From JAJTFW01 sp046330075 (GTDB taxonomy: Bacteria > Bacteroidota > Bacteroidia > AKYH767-A > OLB10): a stretch of 64,000 nt of DNA. A model generated the notes under the pieces. It had not been told where the DNA came from and did no database searches. It was given only the letters and a program-made list of their open reading frames with translations. The position numbers were made by a program, and so were the translations under genes. Location: the NCBI GenBank assembly GCA_046330075.1, contig JAXLTL010000001.1:310001-374000 (forward strand), read 5' to 3'. Below are positions 1 through 8,592 of this stretch, one piece after another (position 1 is the first letter of the stretch; every line of letters starts with the position of its first letter).

Positions 1-330
1 GGCCAGACTAAGCATTCGGTCACTTTCCAGCCAGAAGGCCGTCTCCAGATTCTGTGAAGGAATCGTCAGATAGTAGTTGGTGATGTCGTTATTGGTAAAT
101 GCGTTGTTTTCCCCACCGGCAATCTGTAAAGGTTCGTCATAGCTGGGTATGTTGACGGAGCCTCCAAACATCAGGTGTTCAAAGAGATGGGCAAAGCCGG
201 TTTTGTCGGGTGTTTCATCACGTGCACCTACATTGTAGAGTATATTTACTGCCACCAGCGGTGTAGTGTTGTCTTCGTGTACAATTACAGTGAGACCATT
301 ATCTAGTTTGAATTTTTCAAATTGAATCAT
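1..330 (-). CDS. M16 family zinc peptidase, N-terminal part (cut by window edge)
   Basis: Translating the minus strand from the ATG at 330 gives about 110 residues that run off the window. They begin with a typical M16 (insulinase/pitrilysin) N-terminus, LDNGLTVIVHED, followed by the inverted zinc motif HLFEH (HxxEH) inside GFAHLFEHLMF. The glutamate of this motif is the general base and the two histidines bind zinc. Family members are about 400-950 residues and often come as a tandem pair, so a partner may follow outside the window. It starts 8 bases after the flavin oxidoreductase gene and is probably co-transcribed with it. No signal peptide precedes the catalytic start. Family assignment is firm; the substrate is unknown. 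Confidence 0.9.
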   Translation of the reverse strand, partial: MIQFEKFKLDNGLTVIVHEDNTTPLVAVNILYNVGARDETPDKTGFAHLFEHLMFGGSVNIPSYDEPLQIAGGENNAFTNNDITNYYLTIPSQNLETAFWLESDRMLSLA

Positions 331-337
331 GCGCTTT

Positions 338-1291
338 TCAGAGGTTGAGATCGAGTTGACAGAGTTTTGCTTTTTCACTCAGAAATTCATTCCATATTTC
401 GTTTACGATGTCGCCGGCCGGAAGGATACGCCGGATGGATGAGCTGATTTGTCCGATTTCGAGTTCTCCTTCATCCATGTCGCCTTCAAACATTCCTTTC
501 TTTGCACGCGCGCGTCCTAACAGTTGCTTCAATTCTTCAGCATCTGCACCGCGTGCTTCTGCCTGCGCCACTTCTTCTGCAAATTTGTTTTTCAGCAGCC
601 TTACTGGCGTCAGTTGCTTCAGCGAAAGCCGGGTATCTCCTTCGTTGGCTTGTATAACCGCTTGCTTGAAATGAGCATGTGCAGATGATTCTTCGCTGGC
701 AACAAACCGGGAACCGATCTGAACTCCGTCTGCGCCCAGCGCGAATGCAGCCAGCATGGTACGGCCGTTTCCGATTCCACCAGCTGCAATGAGCGGAAGA
801 TTTACACAATCGCGAATGAGAGGGATCAGACATAGTGTGGTGGTTTCTTCTCTTCCGTTGTGTCCGCCGGCTTCAAATCCTTCGGCAACAATGGCGTCTA
901 CACCTGACTCCGCCGCTTTTTTAGCGAATTTGGTATTGGCAATAACGTGCACAACTTTTATTCCCTGCTCCTTCAGTTTTCCGGTCCAGGTAGCGGGATT
1001 ACCTGCACTCGTAAAAACTATTTTTACTCCTTCTTCACGGATGATCCCCATGTGTTCTTCAATGTTGGGGTAGAGCAGGGGAAGGTTTACCGCAAAAGGA
1101 GCGGGTGTTGCAGCTTTGCATTTGCGGATATGCTCTCTCAGAACATCCGGATACATAGAGCCGGCGCCGATAATGCCGAGTCCGCCTGCGTTACTAACGG
1201 CAGAGGCTAACCGCCATCCGCTGCACCAGATCATACCGGCCTGAATGATGGGTAAACGAATACCAAAGAGTTGTGTAATAGGGTTATTCAT
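338..1291 (-). CDS. NAD(P)H-dependent flavin oxidoreductase (nitronate monooxygenase / FabK-like)
   Basis: A 317-residue FMN-binding TIM-barrel protein of the nitronate monooxygenase/FabK family. Visible motifs are the N-terminal strand LPIIQAGM, the segment EAGGHNG with the conserved histidine near residue 144, and the phosphate-binding loop AAGGIGNGR near 169-177. Family members either oxidise alkyl nitronates or reduce enoyl-ACP (FabK); sequence alone does not settle which. The start overlaps the end of the upstream SanA-like gene by 8 bases, and the M16 protease gene follows after 7 bases, so the three form one operon. Length is normal for the family and no key residue appears lost. Confidence 0.88.
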   Translation of the reverse strand: MNNPITQLFGIRLPIIQAGMIWCSGWRLASAVSNAGGLGIIGAGSMYPDVLREHIRKCKAATPAPFAVNLPLLYPNIEEHMGIIREEGVKIVFTSAGNPATWTGKLKEQGIKVVHVIANTKFAKKAAESGVDAIVAEGFEAGGHNGREETTTLCLIPLIRDCVNLPLIAAGGIGNGRTMLAAFALGADGVQIGSRFVASEESSAHAHFKQAVIQANEGDTRLSLKQLTPVRLLKNKFAEEVAQAEARGADAEELKQLLGRARAKKGMFEGDMDEGELEIGQISSSIRRILPAGDIVNEIWNEFLSEKAKLCQLDLNL

Positions 1292-1904
1292 TTTCTTCTC
1301 TTTTTTCTGAATGTGTAAGTAATCCCCAAACTTCCAGCCGCGCTTTTACACGCGCACCGAATTCCCGGACCAGCAGCCAGCGCGGGGTTCCTCCGGGGTA
1401 ATTTCCGGCTTCATAACCATATGCCTGCAAATGATAGACACAGGCCAGCCAGAGCGCCCGTTCGAGGTGGATCGGTTGAGACACGATGACCACTGGTGTA
1501 TCACGATGATGACGATAATAGTAGTCTATACTGGCCCGGGTATCAATACTGCCGGGATCCAGCAAAAGCGCCGAATCCGGTACACCTTTTTTCAACAGTG
1601 CGTCACGCATATCGTTGGCTTCACGGTAATAATGATGGTCTTCATAACCGCTGAGAATCAGTTTTATCTGAGGATGACGTTGCCAGAGAGCCGCCGCTGT
1701 ATCCATTCTGCCCAGAAAGGCATAGTTGGGGTTGGGACTTTCCGGGTAGTTTCTTCCTGCACCGGGCACGAGCACATAACGGATCGTATCGAGTGATGCA
1801 TCTGCCAGCATTCGCCATCGTCCATACACTTGAATCTGAGTGAAATTCAGTATTATCAACACCAGGGGAATGCTCAGGATAATCAGGATCCGGTAGCGCT
1901 TCAT
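1284..1904 (-). CDS. SanA/YdcF-like DUF218 membrane-anchored protein
   Basis: About 206 residues from the ATG at 1904. The N-terminus is KRYR followed by a single hydrophobic segment, which suggests an inner-membrane anchor with the body in the periplasm. The body has DUF218 features: VLVPGAGR early, LILSGYEDH in the middle, and a late segment with VVIVSQPIHLERA. SanA/ElyC-type proteins affect envelope barrier function and peptidoglycan precursor handling, but the biochemical activity is unclear. A longer reading frame reaches an ATG at 1937, but a TAnnTTTG promoter box at 1926-1933 lies inside that extension, which favours 1904. It is first gene of an operon with the flavin oxidoreductase and the M16 peptidase. 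Confidence 0.8.
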   Translation of the reverse strand: MKRYRILIILSIPLVLIILNFTQIQVYGRWRMLADASLDTIRYVLVPGAGRNYPESPNPNYAFLGRMDTAAALWQRHPQIKLILSGYEDHHYYREANDMRDALLKKGVPDSALLLDPGSIDTRASIDYYYRHHRDTPVVIVSQPIHLERALWLACVYHLQAYGYEAGNYPGGTPRWLLVREFGARVKARLEVWGLLTHSEKREENE

Positions 1905-1925
1905 GCAGAGCGAATGTAGGAGAAC

Positions 1926-1933
1926 CAAACATA
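1926..1933 (-). promoter_or_regulatory. TAnnTTTG promoter box for the SanA-like operon
   Basis: The minus strand reads TATGTTTG, an exact match to the Bacteroidota -7 box. It lies 21 bases before the ATG at 1904 and downstream of the alternative ATG at 1937, so it also decides the start codon. Confidence 0.5.
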
Positions 1934-2046
1934 GCATCTTCAACGGGAAACGGGTCTTTATCAGACGGTGATTGTGAATTATTTTACGGAATGATTTATA
2001 CGTTTTTTCAGCTCGGTATACCCATTCGCATTACTTTTACAGCGGT

Positions 2047-3042
2047 ATGAAAATCATAATCCCCGTTGCGGGAATAGGTTCTAAACTTCGCCCGCATACA
2101 CATACGCAACCCAAAGCTCTGGTTCCTGTTGCCGGGAAACCGATTTTATCGCATATCGTGGATTACCTGATTGCCGGCGGCTTCAGTGAATTTATTTTCA
2201 TCATTGGTTATCTCGGCGATAAGATTGAAGGCTATATCAAAACCAAATACCCGAAGATCAAAGCTTCATTTGTGGTGCAGGAACCGCGTGAAGGTACCGG
2301 TCATGCTGTATGGCTGGCCCGTGACCTCGTAGATCCCAAGGATGATCTGCTGATTGTACTGGGAGATACGATCATCGATTTTAACCTGAGCAATATTGTG
2401 CAGATGCCCTATTCGGCACTTGGAGTACAGAAAGTGGAAGACCCCCGGCAGTTCGGTGTTGCTGAAATTGATCAGCATGGTTTTATCACCCGGCTGGATG
2501 AGAAACCGGTGATCCCGAAATCCAATCAGGCCCTGGTGGGTATTTACCGCTTTCGCGAAGCTGGAAAACTGATGGAAGCCCTTGATTATATCATCCGCAA
2601 TAACGTTCGTCACAATGGCGAGTTTCATCTTACCTATGGTATTGAACGGATGATTTCACAGGGAGAAAAAGTCAGTACGTTTAAAGTAGGTAACTGGTTT
2701 GATTGCGGTGGGAAGGGAAATCTGCTGGAAACAAATGCAGTTTTACTAAAGCGGGATGCAGAGTATCTGCAGAAGAAATTCAATTATCACAATACCATTA
2801 TCATCCCGCCGGTTAGCATCGCAGAGCATTGTGATATCAGTGATTCAATCATCGGACCCAATGTTTCTATAGGTGAAAATACCATTATCCGTCATTCAAT
2901 CATCCGTGATTCCATCATTGGATCTTATGCACAATTAGAAACTGCTATCCTGCACCATAGCATTGTGGGCAGTGATGCCTTTCTCAAAGGCCTTAGCCAA
3001 AGCCTGAATATTGGCGACAGTACAGAAATTGATTTCAGTTAA
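2047..3042 (+). CDS. Sugar-phosphate nucleotidyltransferase with left-handed beta-helix tail
   Basis: 331 residues. The N-terminal GT-A type nucleotidyltransferase domain (about 1-235) opens with IIPVAGIGSKLRP followed by TQPKALVPVAGKP, the nucleotide-binding signature of NDP-sugar pyrophosphorylases. The C-terminal part (about 250-331) is rich in isoleucine hexapeptides such as SDSIIGPNVSIG and RHSIIRDSIIG, which form a left-handed beta-helix as in GlmU or long RmlA-like enzymes. The likely reaction joins a sugar-1-phosphate to a nucleotide (glucose-1-phosphate is the usual substrate for this type). glyA begins 15 bases later on the same strand. The exact sugar cannot be read from the sequence. 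Confidence 0.88.
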   Translation: MKIIIPVAGIGSKLRPHTHTQPKALVPVAGKPILSHIVDYLIAGGFSEFIFIIGYLGDKIEGYIKTKYPKIKASFVVQEPREGTGHAVWLARDLVDPKDDLLIVLGDTIIDFNLSNIVQMPYSALGVQKVEDPRQFGVAEIDQHGFITRLDEKPVIPKSNQALVGIYRFREAGKLMEALDYIIRNNVRHNGEFHLTYGIERMISQGEKVSTFKVGNWFDCGGKGNLLETNAVLLKRDAEYLQKKFNYHNTIIIPPVSIAEHCDISDSIIGPNVSIGENTIIRHSIIRDSIIGSYAQLETAILHHSIVGSDAFLKGLSQSLNIGDSTEIDFS

Positions 3043-3057
3043 TACTATAACAGCACT

Positions 3058-4329
3058 ATGATTGCCAGAGATTCGAGCATATTCAAACTCATTAATCAGG
3101 AACTTAAACGTCAGCGAAACGGTATAGAACTGATCGCTTCAGAGAACTTCGTTTCAAAACAGGTATTGCAGGCCATGGGTTCCTGTCTTACCAATAAATA
3201 TGCTGAAGGATTGCCCGGCAAACGGTATTATGGCGGGTGTGAGATCGTTGATCAGATTGAGCAGATTGCAATAGACCGTGCAAAAGAACTGTTCGGTGCG
3301 GCCTGGGCCAACGTACAGCCGCACTCCGGAGCACAGGCGAATGCTGCAGTGATGCTTGGTTTACTGAATCCCGGTGATACCATCATGGGTTTCGATCTTT
3401 CGCATGGCGGACATCTTACCCATGGCTCTCCTGTCAATTTCAGCGGCAAATTATATCGCCCGGTATTTTATGGAGTAGAAAAGGAAACAGGCCGTATCAA
3501 CTACGACAAAGTGGAAGCGCTGGCAAAGAAAGAAAAGCCAAAACTGATCATCTGCGGTGCGTCTGCCTATTCACGTGACTGGGATTATACCCGTTTACGG
3601 AAAATCGCGGATAAAACAGGAGCTTTCCTGCTGGCGGATATTTCGCATCCTTCCGGACTCATTGCCAAAGGAATTCTGAACGACCCGCTTCCGCATTGCC
3701 ATGTGGTTACAACCACCACGCATAAAACGCTCAGAGGACCGCGTGGCGGACTTATGATGATGGGTAAGGATTTCCCGAATCCTATGGGCATTACAACACC
3801 AAAGGGAGAAGTGAAGATGATGTCAGCCATTCTGGATGCGGCTGTATTCCCGGGTACGCAGGGTGGACCCCTCGAACATGTAATTGCGGCAAAAGCGATC
3901 GCCTTCGGTGAAGCACTAACCGACGATTACATGAAGTATACCGTGCAGGTTGTAAAGAATGCCAAAGCCATGGCAGCGGCATTTATGGAAAAAGGCTATC
4001 AGATCATTTCTGGTGGCACCGACAATCACATGATGCTCATCGATTTGCGCAACAAAAATATTACCGGAAAACAGGCTGAGAATGCACTCGTGAGGGCGCA
4101 TATGACCATAAATAAAAACATGGTGCCGTTTGATGATAAGAGTCCTTTTGTTACCTCCGGAATCCGTGTCGGTACTGCTGCTATTACCAGCCGTGGAATG
4201 CAGGAATCGCACATGAAAAAAATTGTGCAGTTTATCGACAAGGTACTCATGCATCATGAGGATGAAAAGACGATAAAAAAAGTAGGTGACGAGGTGATTC
4301 GTTTTATGGAAAAATTTCCTTTATACTGA
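3058..4329 (+). CDS. glyA: Serine hydroxymethyltransferase
   Basis: 423 residues, normal for bacterial GlyA. The PLP enzyme interconverts serine and glycine with tetrahydrofolate, feeding one-carbon units. The substrate-binding start IELIASENF is at 23-31, YAEGLPGKRYYGG at 48-60, and the PLP lysine is K223 in TTTTHKTLRGPRGG. The usual ADxAHxxGL stretch reads ADISHPSGL here, so serine replaces alanine before the histidine. It follows the nucleotidyltransferase gene by 15 bases and precedes porQ by 39. The one-carbon link with ftcD at 27997, which also loads tetrahydrofolate, is functional rather than operonic. Confidence 0.97.
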   Translation: MIARDSSIFKLINQELKRQRNGIELIASENFVSKQVLQAMGSCLTNKYAEGLPGKRYYGGCEIVDQIEQIAIDRAKELFGAAWANVQPHSGAQANAAVMLGLLNPGDTIMGFDLSHGGHLTHGSPVNFSGKLYRPVFYGVEKETGRINYDKVEALAKKEKPKLIICGASAYSRDWDYTRLRKIADKTGAFLLADISHPSGLIAKGILNDPLPHCHVVTTTTHKTLRGPRGGLMMMGKDFPNPMGITTPKGEVKMMSAILDAAVFPGTQGGPLEHVIAAKAIAFGEALTDDYMKYTVQVVKNAKAMAAAFMEKGYQIISGGTDNHMMLIDLRNKNITGKQAENALVRAHMTINKNMVPFDDKSPFVTSGIRVGTAAITSRGMQESHMKKIVQFIDKVLMHHEDEKTIKKVGDEVIRFMEKFPLY

Positions 4330-4368
4330 TCATACAATACAGGAGAAAATTCAGCGTTTAATGCCGGT

Positions 4369-5406
4369 ATGAGAAAAGTTTTATCAGGATTTCTGGTTTT
4401 GTTAACCATCCTATGTTCGGGTGTTTATGCGCAGTCCGGCGGACAACATGTATTTTCATTTTTGAATCTTGTGGCCCCAGCCCGAACAGCGGCATTGGGA
4501 GGGAATGCCATCGCTACGCGTGCGGATGATATTACCCTGTTTGCACAGAATCCCGCCTTGCTCTCGCCGGAAATGGATCAGCAGATTTCCTTCAGTCATG
4601 TATTTCATCTGGCTGGAATAAATTACGGGAATGTAATGGCAGCGAAAGACCTGAAGAAAATCGGGACGCTGGGGTTCAATATGCATTACATCAGTTACGG
4701 AAAGTTTGATCAGACGAATGTAAATGCAGAAGAAACCGGTACGTTTACTGCCGGGGAGTATGCGTTTCATCTGGCCTTCTCAAAAGCGCTCGACAGTACC
4801 TTCTTTGTCGGCGCTGATGTAAAAGCAATATTCTCCAACTTTGCTGATAATACATCCAACGGTATCGCGGCAGATATTGGTGTCAACTGGATCCATCCCA
4901 AAACCTTGTGGAGTATTTCAGCGGTGGCCAGAAATATTGGCCGTCAGTTAAAAGCTTATGATGGTGCAGAAAAGGAAAAGCTTCCTTTTGAAATACAACT
5001 CGGCATCGCAAAGCAATTACCCAAGGCGCCATTCCGCTTTTCGCTCATCGGACAACAACTTCAGCGGTTTGACATCACTTATCAGGATCCATCGCAGAAT
5101 GGCATTGACCCGCTTACCGGCGAAAGTAAATCAGATAAAATCACTTTTGGCGATAAAGTGGTCAGGCACCTCATCGTAAATGTGGAAGTACTGTTTACAA
5201 AGAATTTTAATTTGCGTTTTGGCTACAATCTGTTACGCAGGAATGAGCTGGGGTTCCCCGAGAAAAAAGGGATGAGCGGAATGGCCTTCGGACTTGGTTT
5301 TAAGGTGAGCAAATTTCAGTTTGCCTATGCGCATGAAGTATTTAACACCGCAGGAGGAAATAACCATCTCACCTTGACGACCTGTCTGCGTAATTTTAAA
5401 AAATAA
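4369..5406 (+). CDS. porQ: Type IX secretion system protein PorQ
   Basis: 345 residues with a signal peptide (about 1-21, ending GVYAQ) and then the PorQ hallmark start FSFLNLVAPARTAALGG, followed by many amphipathic beta strands of an outer-membrane barrel. In the T9SS the PorQ protein anchors PorZ at the cell surface as part of the attachment complex, which links secreted cargo to A-LPS. The cargo proteins with sorting signals encoded at 46923 and 52565 are likely clients of this system. The gene ends 12 bases from the end of convergent smpB. PorQ and PorV are related barrels, but the N-terminal motif and length fit PorQ. Confidence 0.9.
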   Translation: MRKVLSGFLVLLTILCSGVYAQSGGQHVFSFLNLVAPARTAALGGNAIATRADDITLFAQNPALLSPEMDQQISFSHVFHLAGINYGNVMAAKDLKKIGTLGFNMHYISYGKFDQTNVNAEETGTFTAGEYAFHLAFSKALDSTFFVGADVKAIFSNFADNTSNGIAADIGVNWIHPKTLWSISAVARNIGRQLKAYDGAEKEKLPFEIQLGIAKQLPKAPFRFSLIGQQLQRFDITYQDPSQNGIDPLTGESKSDKITFGDKVVRHLIVNVEVLFTKNFNLRFGYNLLRRNELGFPEKKGMSGMAFGLGFKVSKFQFAYAHEVFNTAGGNNHLTLTTCLRNFKK

Positions 5407-5418
5407 CCTGCCGGCTGA

Positions 5419-5880
5419 TCAGCCACGTTTCATTACTCTACCCAGTTCGCGTTTGGCTTCTGCCTGCTTGATGGTTTCACGTTTATCGTACAGTTTTTTA
5501 CCTCTGGCTAATCCCAGCTCCAGCTTTGCAAAACCACGATCGGAAAGATAAAGCCGCACGGGTATCAGAGTAACTCCTTTTTCTTTCAGCTTCGATTGAA
5601 TCTTGCGCAGCTGATGACCATGCAAAAGTAATTTCCGGTCGCGTTTCGGCGCATGATTGTTGTAACCTCCATCTTCATATTCACTGATGTGCAGGTTTTT
5701 AATCCAAAGGTCTTCGTTTTTGAAATAGCAGTAGGCATCACTCAGATTGGCTTTACCCTGACGAATCGATTTGATTTCAGTTCCCGTAAGGACAATACCG
5801 GCTTCCCAGGTTTCAGAAATGAAATAGTTGAAACCTGCTTTCCTGTTGGTAATATTGATGCTCGACGCAATTTTCGACAT
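5419..5880 (-). CDS. smpB: SsrA-binding protein SmpB
   Basis: About 153 residues from the ATG at 5880; a TTG two codons further upstream is less likely. SmpB binds tmRNA and brings it to stalled ribosomes for trans-translation. Visible signatures are NRKAGFNYFISETWEAGIVLTG near the start with G(T)EIKSIRQGKANLSDAY, and the C-terminal YDKRETIKQAEAKRELGR, which is the tail that enters the mRNA channel. The tail ends VMKRG, normal length. It is convergent with porQ, with 12 bases between stop codons. The tmRNA gene itself is not in this window. Confidence 0.96.
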   Translation of the reverse strand: MSKIASSINITNRKAGFNYFISETWEAGIVLTGTEIKSIRQGKANLSDAYCYFKNEDLWIKNLHISEYEDGGYNNHAPKRDRKLLLHGHQLRKIQSKLKEKGVTLIPVRLYLSDRGFAKLELGLARGKKLYDKRETIKQAEAKRELGRVMKRG

Positions 5881-5924
5881 GGGCTGCAAATTTCGGAAAA
5901 TAAAGCGTCGCTCCCGCGCAGACT

Positions 5925-7814
5925 TTAACTGTGCCGGGTCACCACAAGAACCGGAATACTGATTTGGTGCCTGACTGCATCTACTGTTGAACCCAAAATG
6001 AAATCCATCATTGCACGGTGACCGTGCGCACCCATCACCAGTAAATCTGCTTTCGTTTCTGTTACGAGGCGCGGGATAGCTTTTCGGGGATTTCCATAAC
6101 CCAGCCTTGTTTCACACCTGTATCCATTGGTGGTTAGAAAAGCTCCGTATTGATCAAGTGTTTCCTGGTCTCTTCTGCTTTCAAAGTCGCGCGTATCCTT
6201 TCCAAGCCAGTGTGCGCCGGCGCTTTCAGTGATATGCAGTAGAATATAGGTGCTCTCTTCACCTCCCTGGGCAATGGCGTTTTGTAAAGCAAAATGATCC
6301 ATGTCGCCAAAGTCCAGTGTAATCGCAATTCTTCGTTTGGAGCCACTGGCCACAAGTTCCATCTCCTTGAAACTCCCATGCGGTAAGATGATCTTTTTCT
6401 CCTTTGCACGTCGTACCAGCGGTGCAACGGTGATGTACAGGAGCATAAATAAACTGAATACGCTTATTGGCAATACTACAAAACGCAGCCAGATACTGTC
6501 ACTGTCCTGAAGCCAGTCCTGTAACTGACCGACCACCATTTTAATGTTGAGCCCGACAATGATGGCGGCACACGCCCAGGCTGCAATTTTTACATAAACC
6601 GGGATGGCAAATACGCCCATGTTTTTACGGTCACTTACAAAATGAATCAGCGGAATAATGGCAAAACCCAGTTGAAGAGATAAGATGACCTGACTTAAAA
6701 CCAGCAAAGAGCCGGTAGCATGTTCTCCTGAAATCTGAATGACGATGACTGCCGGAATGATGGCAATGATGCGCGTAATCAAACGACGTATCCAGGGGGC
6801 AATTCGAAGATTCAAATAGCCTTCCATTACAATTTGTCCGGCTAATGTTCCGGTAATCGTACTGCTTTGTCCGGCACACAGCAAAGCAATGGCGAAGAGG
6901 GTAGGAGCCATACTGGTGCCGAGCAATGGTTCCAGCAATCGGTGCGCATCCATGATATCCTCCACCTCATGCATGCCCGCTTTGTAAAAAGTACTGGCTG
7001 CAAGAATCAGAATAGCAGCATTCACAAAAAATGCAGCATTCAATGCGATGGTACTGTCGAGAATATTGAAACGAATGGCTCTCCTGATTTCCTTCTCTGT
7101 ACGTTCTACTTTCCGGGTTTGTACCAGAGCAGAATGCAGATACAGGTTATGCGGCATTACAGTGGCACCAATGATACCAATGGCAATATACAATGCTGTA
7201 TCGTCCATGGCGGTAGGTAGAAACCCTTTGGCAACTGATGCCAAATCCGGTTGTGCAAAGAGCATTTGTGCAACGAACGCCATTCCGATCATTGCAACAA
7301 GCCCGATGATGAACAATTCCATTTTCCGGATGCCGTGATTCAGCAGAAACAGCAGGATAAACGTATCAAGTGCACAAATAATAACACCCCAGAGTAAAGG
7401 GATATGAAAAAGTAAATTTAAACCTATGGCCATACCGAGTACTTCTGCCAGATCGCAGGCAGCGATGGCGATTTCTGCCAGGGCATAGAGGAAATAATTC
7501 ACAAAGCCGGGAAACATTTCGCGCGATGCCTGCGCCAGATCCCGCCCTCTCACAATGCCAAGCCGTGCACTCATACTCTGCAACAGCAATGCCATGAGAT
7601 TCGACATGAGCAACACCCAGATGAGCTGGTATCCGTACTTACTGCCTCCGGCGATATCCGTTGCCCAGTTTCCGGGATCCATATAACCTACACTGACCAT
7701 GTAGGCCGGACCAATAAATGCAAGCAGTTTTTTCCCGAAACTCAGTTTGCTGTCAACATGAATTGTTTCATGTACTTCTGAGAGCGAAGTATGCGAATGT
7801 TGTTGCTTATTCAT
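5925..7814 (-). CDS. Nramp-family divalent metal transporter fused to a universal stress protein domain
   Basis: 629 residues in one frame. Residues about 25-460 form an MntH/Nramp transporter: the metal-binding motif DPGN is at 46-49 in TM1 and the TM6 motif MPH is at 220-222 (GATVMPHNLYLHS). After a charged linker, residues about 490-629 form a UspA domain ending with the nucleotide-binding pattern LLVMGAHGHR...GSTVDAVRH. Nramp proteins import Mn2+ or Fe2+ with protons. The fusion suggests that a cytoplasmic nucleotide-binding domain senses or gates transport, which is inference. The start overlaps the mntR-like gene by 8 bases, so the regulator and transporter form one operon, probably repressed by metal through the operator at 8531. 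Confidence 0.9.
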   Translation of the reverse strand: MNKQQHSHTSLSEVHETIHVDSKLSFGKKLLAFIGPAYMVSVGYMDPGNWATDIAGGSKYGYQLIWVLLMSNLMALLLQSMSARLGIVRGRDLAQASREMFPGFVNYFLYALAEIAIAACDLAEVLGMAIGLNLLFHIPLLWGVIICALDTFILLFLLNHGIRKMELFIIGLVAMIGMAFVAQMLFAQPDLASVAKGFLPTAMDDTALYIAIGIIGATVMPHNLYLHSALVQTRKVERTEKEIRRAIRFNILDSTIALNAAFFVNAAILILAASTFYKAGMHEVEDIMDAHRLLEPLLGTSMAPTLFAIALLCAGQSSTITGTLAGQIVMEGYLNLRIAPWIRRLITRIIAIIPAVIVIQISGEHATGSLLVLSQVILSLQLGFAIIPLIHFVSDRKNMGVFAIPVYVKIAAWACAAIIVGLNIKMVVGQLQDWLQDSDSIWLRFVVLPISVFSLFMLLYITVAPLVRRAKEKKIILPHGSFKEMELVASGSKRRIAITLDFGDMDHFALQNAIAQGGEESTYILLHITESAGAHWLGKDTRDFESRRDQETLDQYGAFLTTNGYRCETRLGYGNPRKAIPRLVTETKADLLVMGAHGHRAMMDFILGSTVDAVRHQISIPVLVVTRHS

Positions 7815-8469
7815 GATAGCGTACTAAAAGATTTTTGGATATTTCATGAGAGATAAATGTTGTAGTGCCATCACTGAAACGGATGAGCATACTCTTATCA
7901 TAAGGATCTGTTTCTTCGAGCGTAAATACAATGCCGGGTGTGAGCCCTTTCTTTTCAATAAACTGCAGAAATGCTACGGTATGATCATTCACGCCACATA
8001 CCATCAATGCGGCTTTATCATGACATTGAGCTAACTGCAGATGATGGGCATTGACCAGTTTTCCGTTGATGTCCGGAATCGGATCTCCGTGCGGGTCAAA
8101 ACGGGGATATCCAAGAAAAGCATCTAACCGCTGTACCAGTTCATCTGAACTTACATGTTCCAGTTCTTCTGCCATATCGTGTACCTCGTCCCATTTAAAC
8201 TTCAGTATATCGGTTAAGAATACTTCCCATAAACGATGGCGACGAATTATATTCAATGCGAGCTTTTCTCCTTTCCTGGTGATCCTGACTCCTTTGTAGC
8301 GTTCGTAGTCAATCAGGTTTTTATCTGAAAGCCGCTTGATCATGTCGGTTACGGATGCCGATGTGGTCGACATCGATTGGGCGATTTCAGAAGTGAGTAC
8401 TGCAGCCGTATGGCCGGAACTCAAATGATAAATCGCTTTGAGATAGTTTTCTTCTGTTGATGTGGTCAC
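7807..8469 (-). CDS. mntR: DtxR/MntR-family metal-dependent transcriptional repressor
   Basis: 220 residues. The N-terminal winged helix (about 1-62) contains TSEIAQSMSTTSASVTDMIKRL, followed by the dimerisation and metal region HRLWEVFLTDILKFKWDEVHDMAEELEHV, where the H, E and E/H ligand pattern of DtxR proteins is visible. The C-terminal part (about 155-220) looks like a FeoA/SH3-like domain. The start is a GTG at 8469; the frame has no ATG upstream before a stop. It overlaps the Nramp gene by 8 bases. The perfect inverted repeat at 8531-8546 in its promoter points to autoregulation by Mn2+ or Fe2+. The metal assignment to manganese rests on the Nramp partner. Confidence 0.88.
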   Translation of the reverse strand: MTTSTEENYLKAIYHLSSGHTAAVLTSEIAQSMSTTSASVTDMIKRLSDKNLIDYERYKGVRITRKGEKLALNIIRRHRLWEVFLTDILKFKWDEVHDMAEELEHVSSDELVQRLDAFLGYPRFDPHGDPIPDINGKLVNAHHLQLAQCHDKAALMVCGVNDHTVAFLQFIEKKGLTPGIVFTLEETDPYDKSMLIRFSDGTTTFISHEISKNLLVRYHE

Positions 8470-8514
8470 GACCGATAATGTTTCAGGTTGCCCGTTTAAT
8501 GCATGAATTTACGA

Positions 8515-8522
8515 CAAATATA
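8515..8522 (-). promoter_or_regulatory. TAnnTTTG promoter box for mntR
   Basis: The minus strand reads TATATTTG, an exact match to the Bacteroidota -7 box. The MntR-like operator starts 8 bases upstream of it, in the spacer and -33 region. Confidence 0.45.
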
Positions 8523-8530
8523 AAAAATAG

Positions 8531-8546
8531 TTTAGATAAGTCTAAA
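8531..8546. promoter_or_regulatory. MntR/DtxR-type operator (perfect inverted repeat)
   Basis: TTTAGATAAGTCTAAA is a 6-4-6 perfect inverted repeat (TTTAGA/TCTAAA). It resembles the A/T-flanked TTAG...CTAA palindromes bound by DtxR/MntR/SirR proteins. It lies between divergent mntR and pyrD and overlaps the expected -33 to spacer region of the mntR promoter, so bound repressor would block transcription of mntR and the Nramp gene. The match to family operators is from general knowledge; binding is inferred. Confidence 0.65.
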
Positions 8547-8592
8547 ATAATATTTTGGCAACTTTAAGCTGGTTTTTAACTAATCTTGCAGT

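Noticed and set aside
1905..1943. N-terminal extension of the SanA-like protein
   Set aside because: A promoter box lies inside the extension and the membrane segment begins just after the ATG at 1904.
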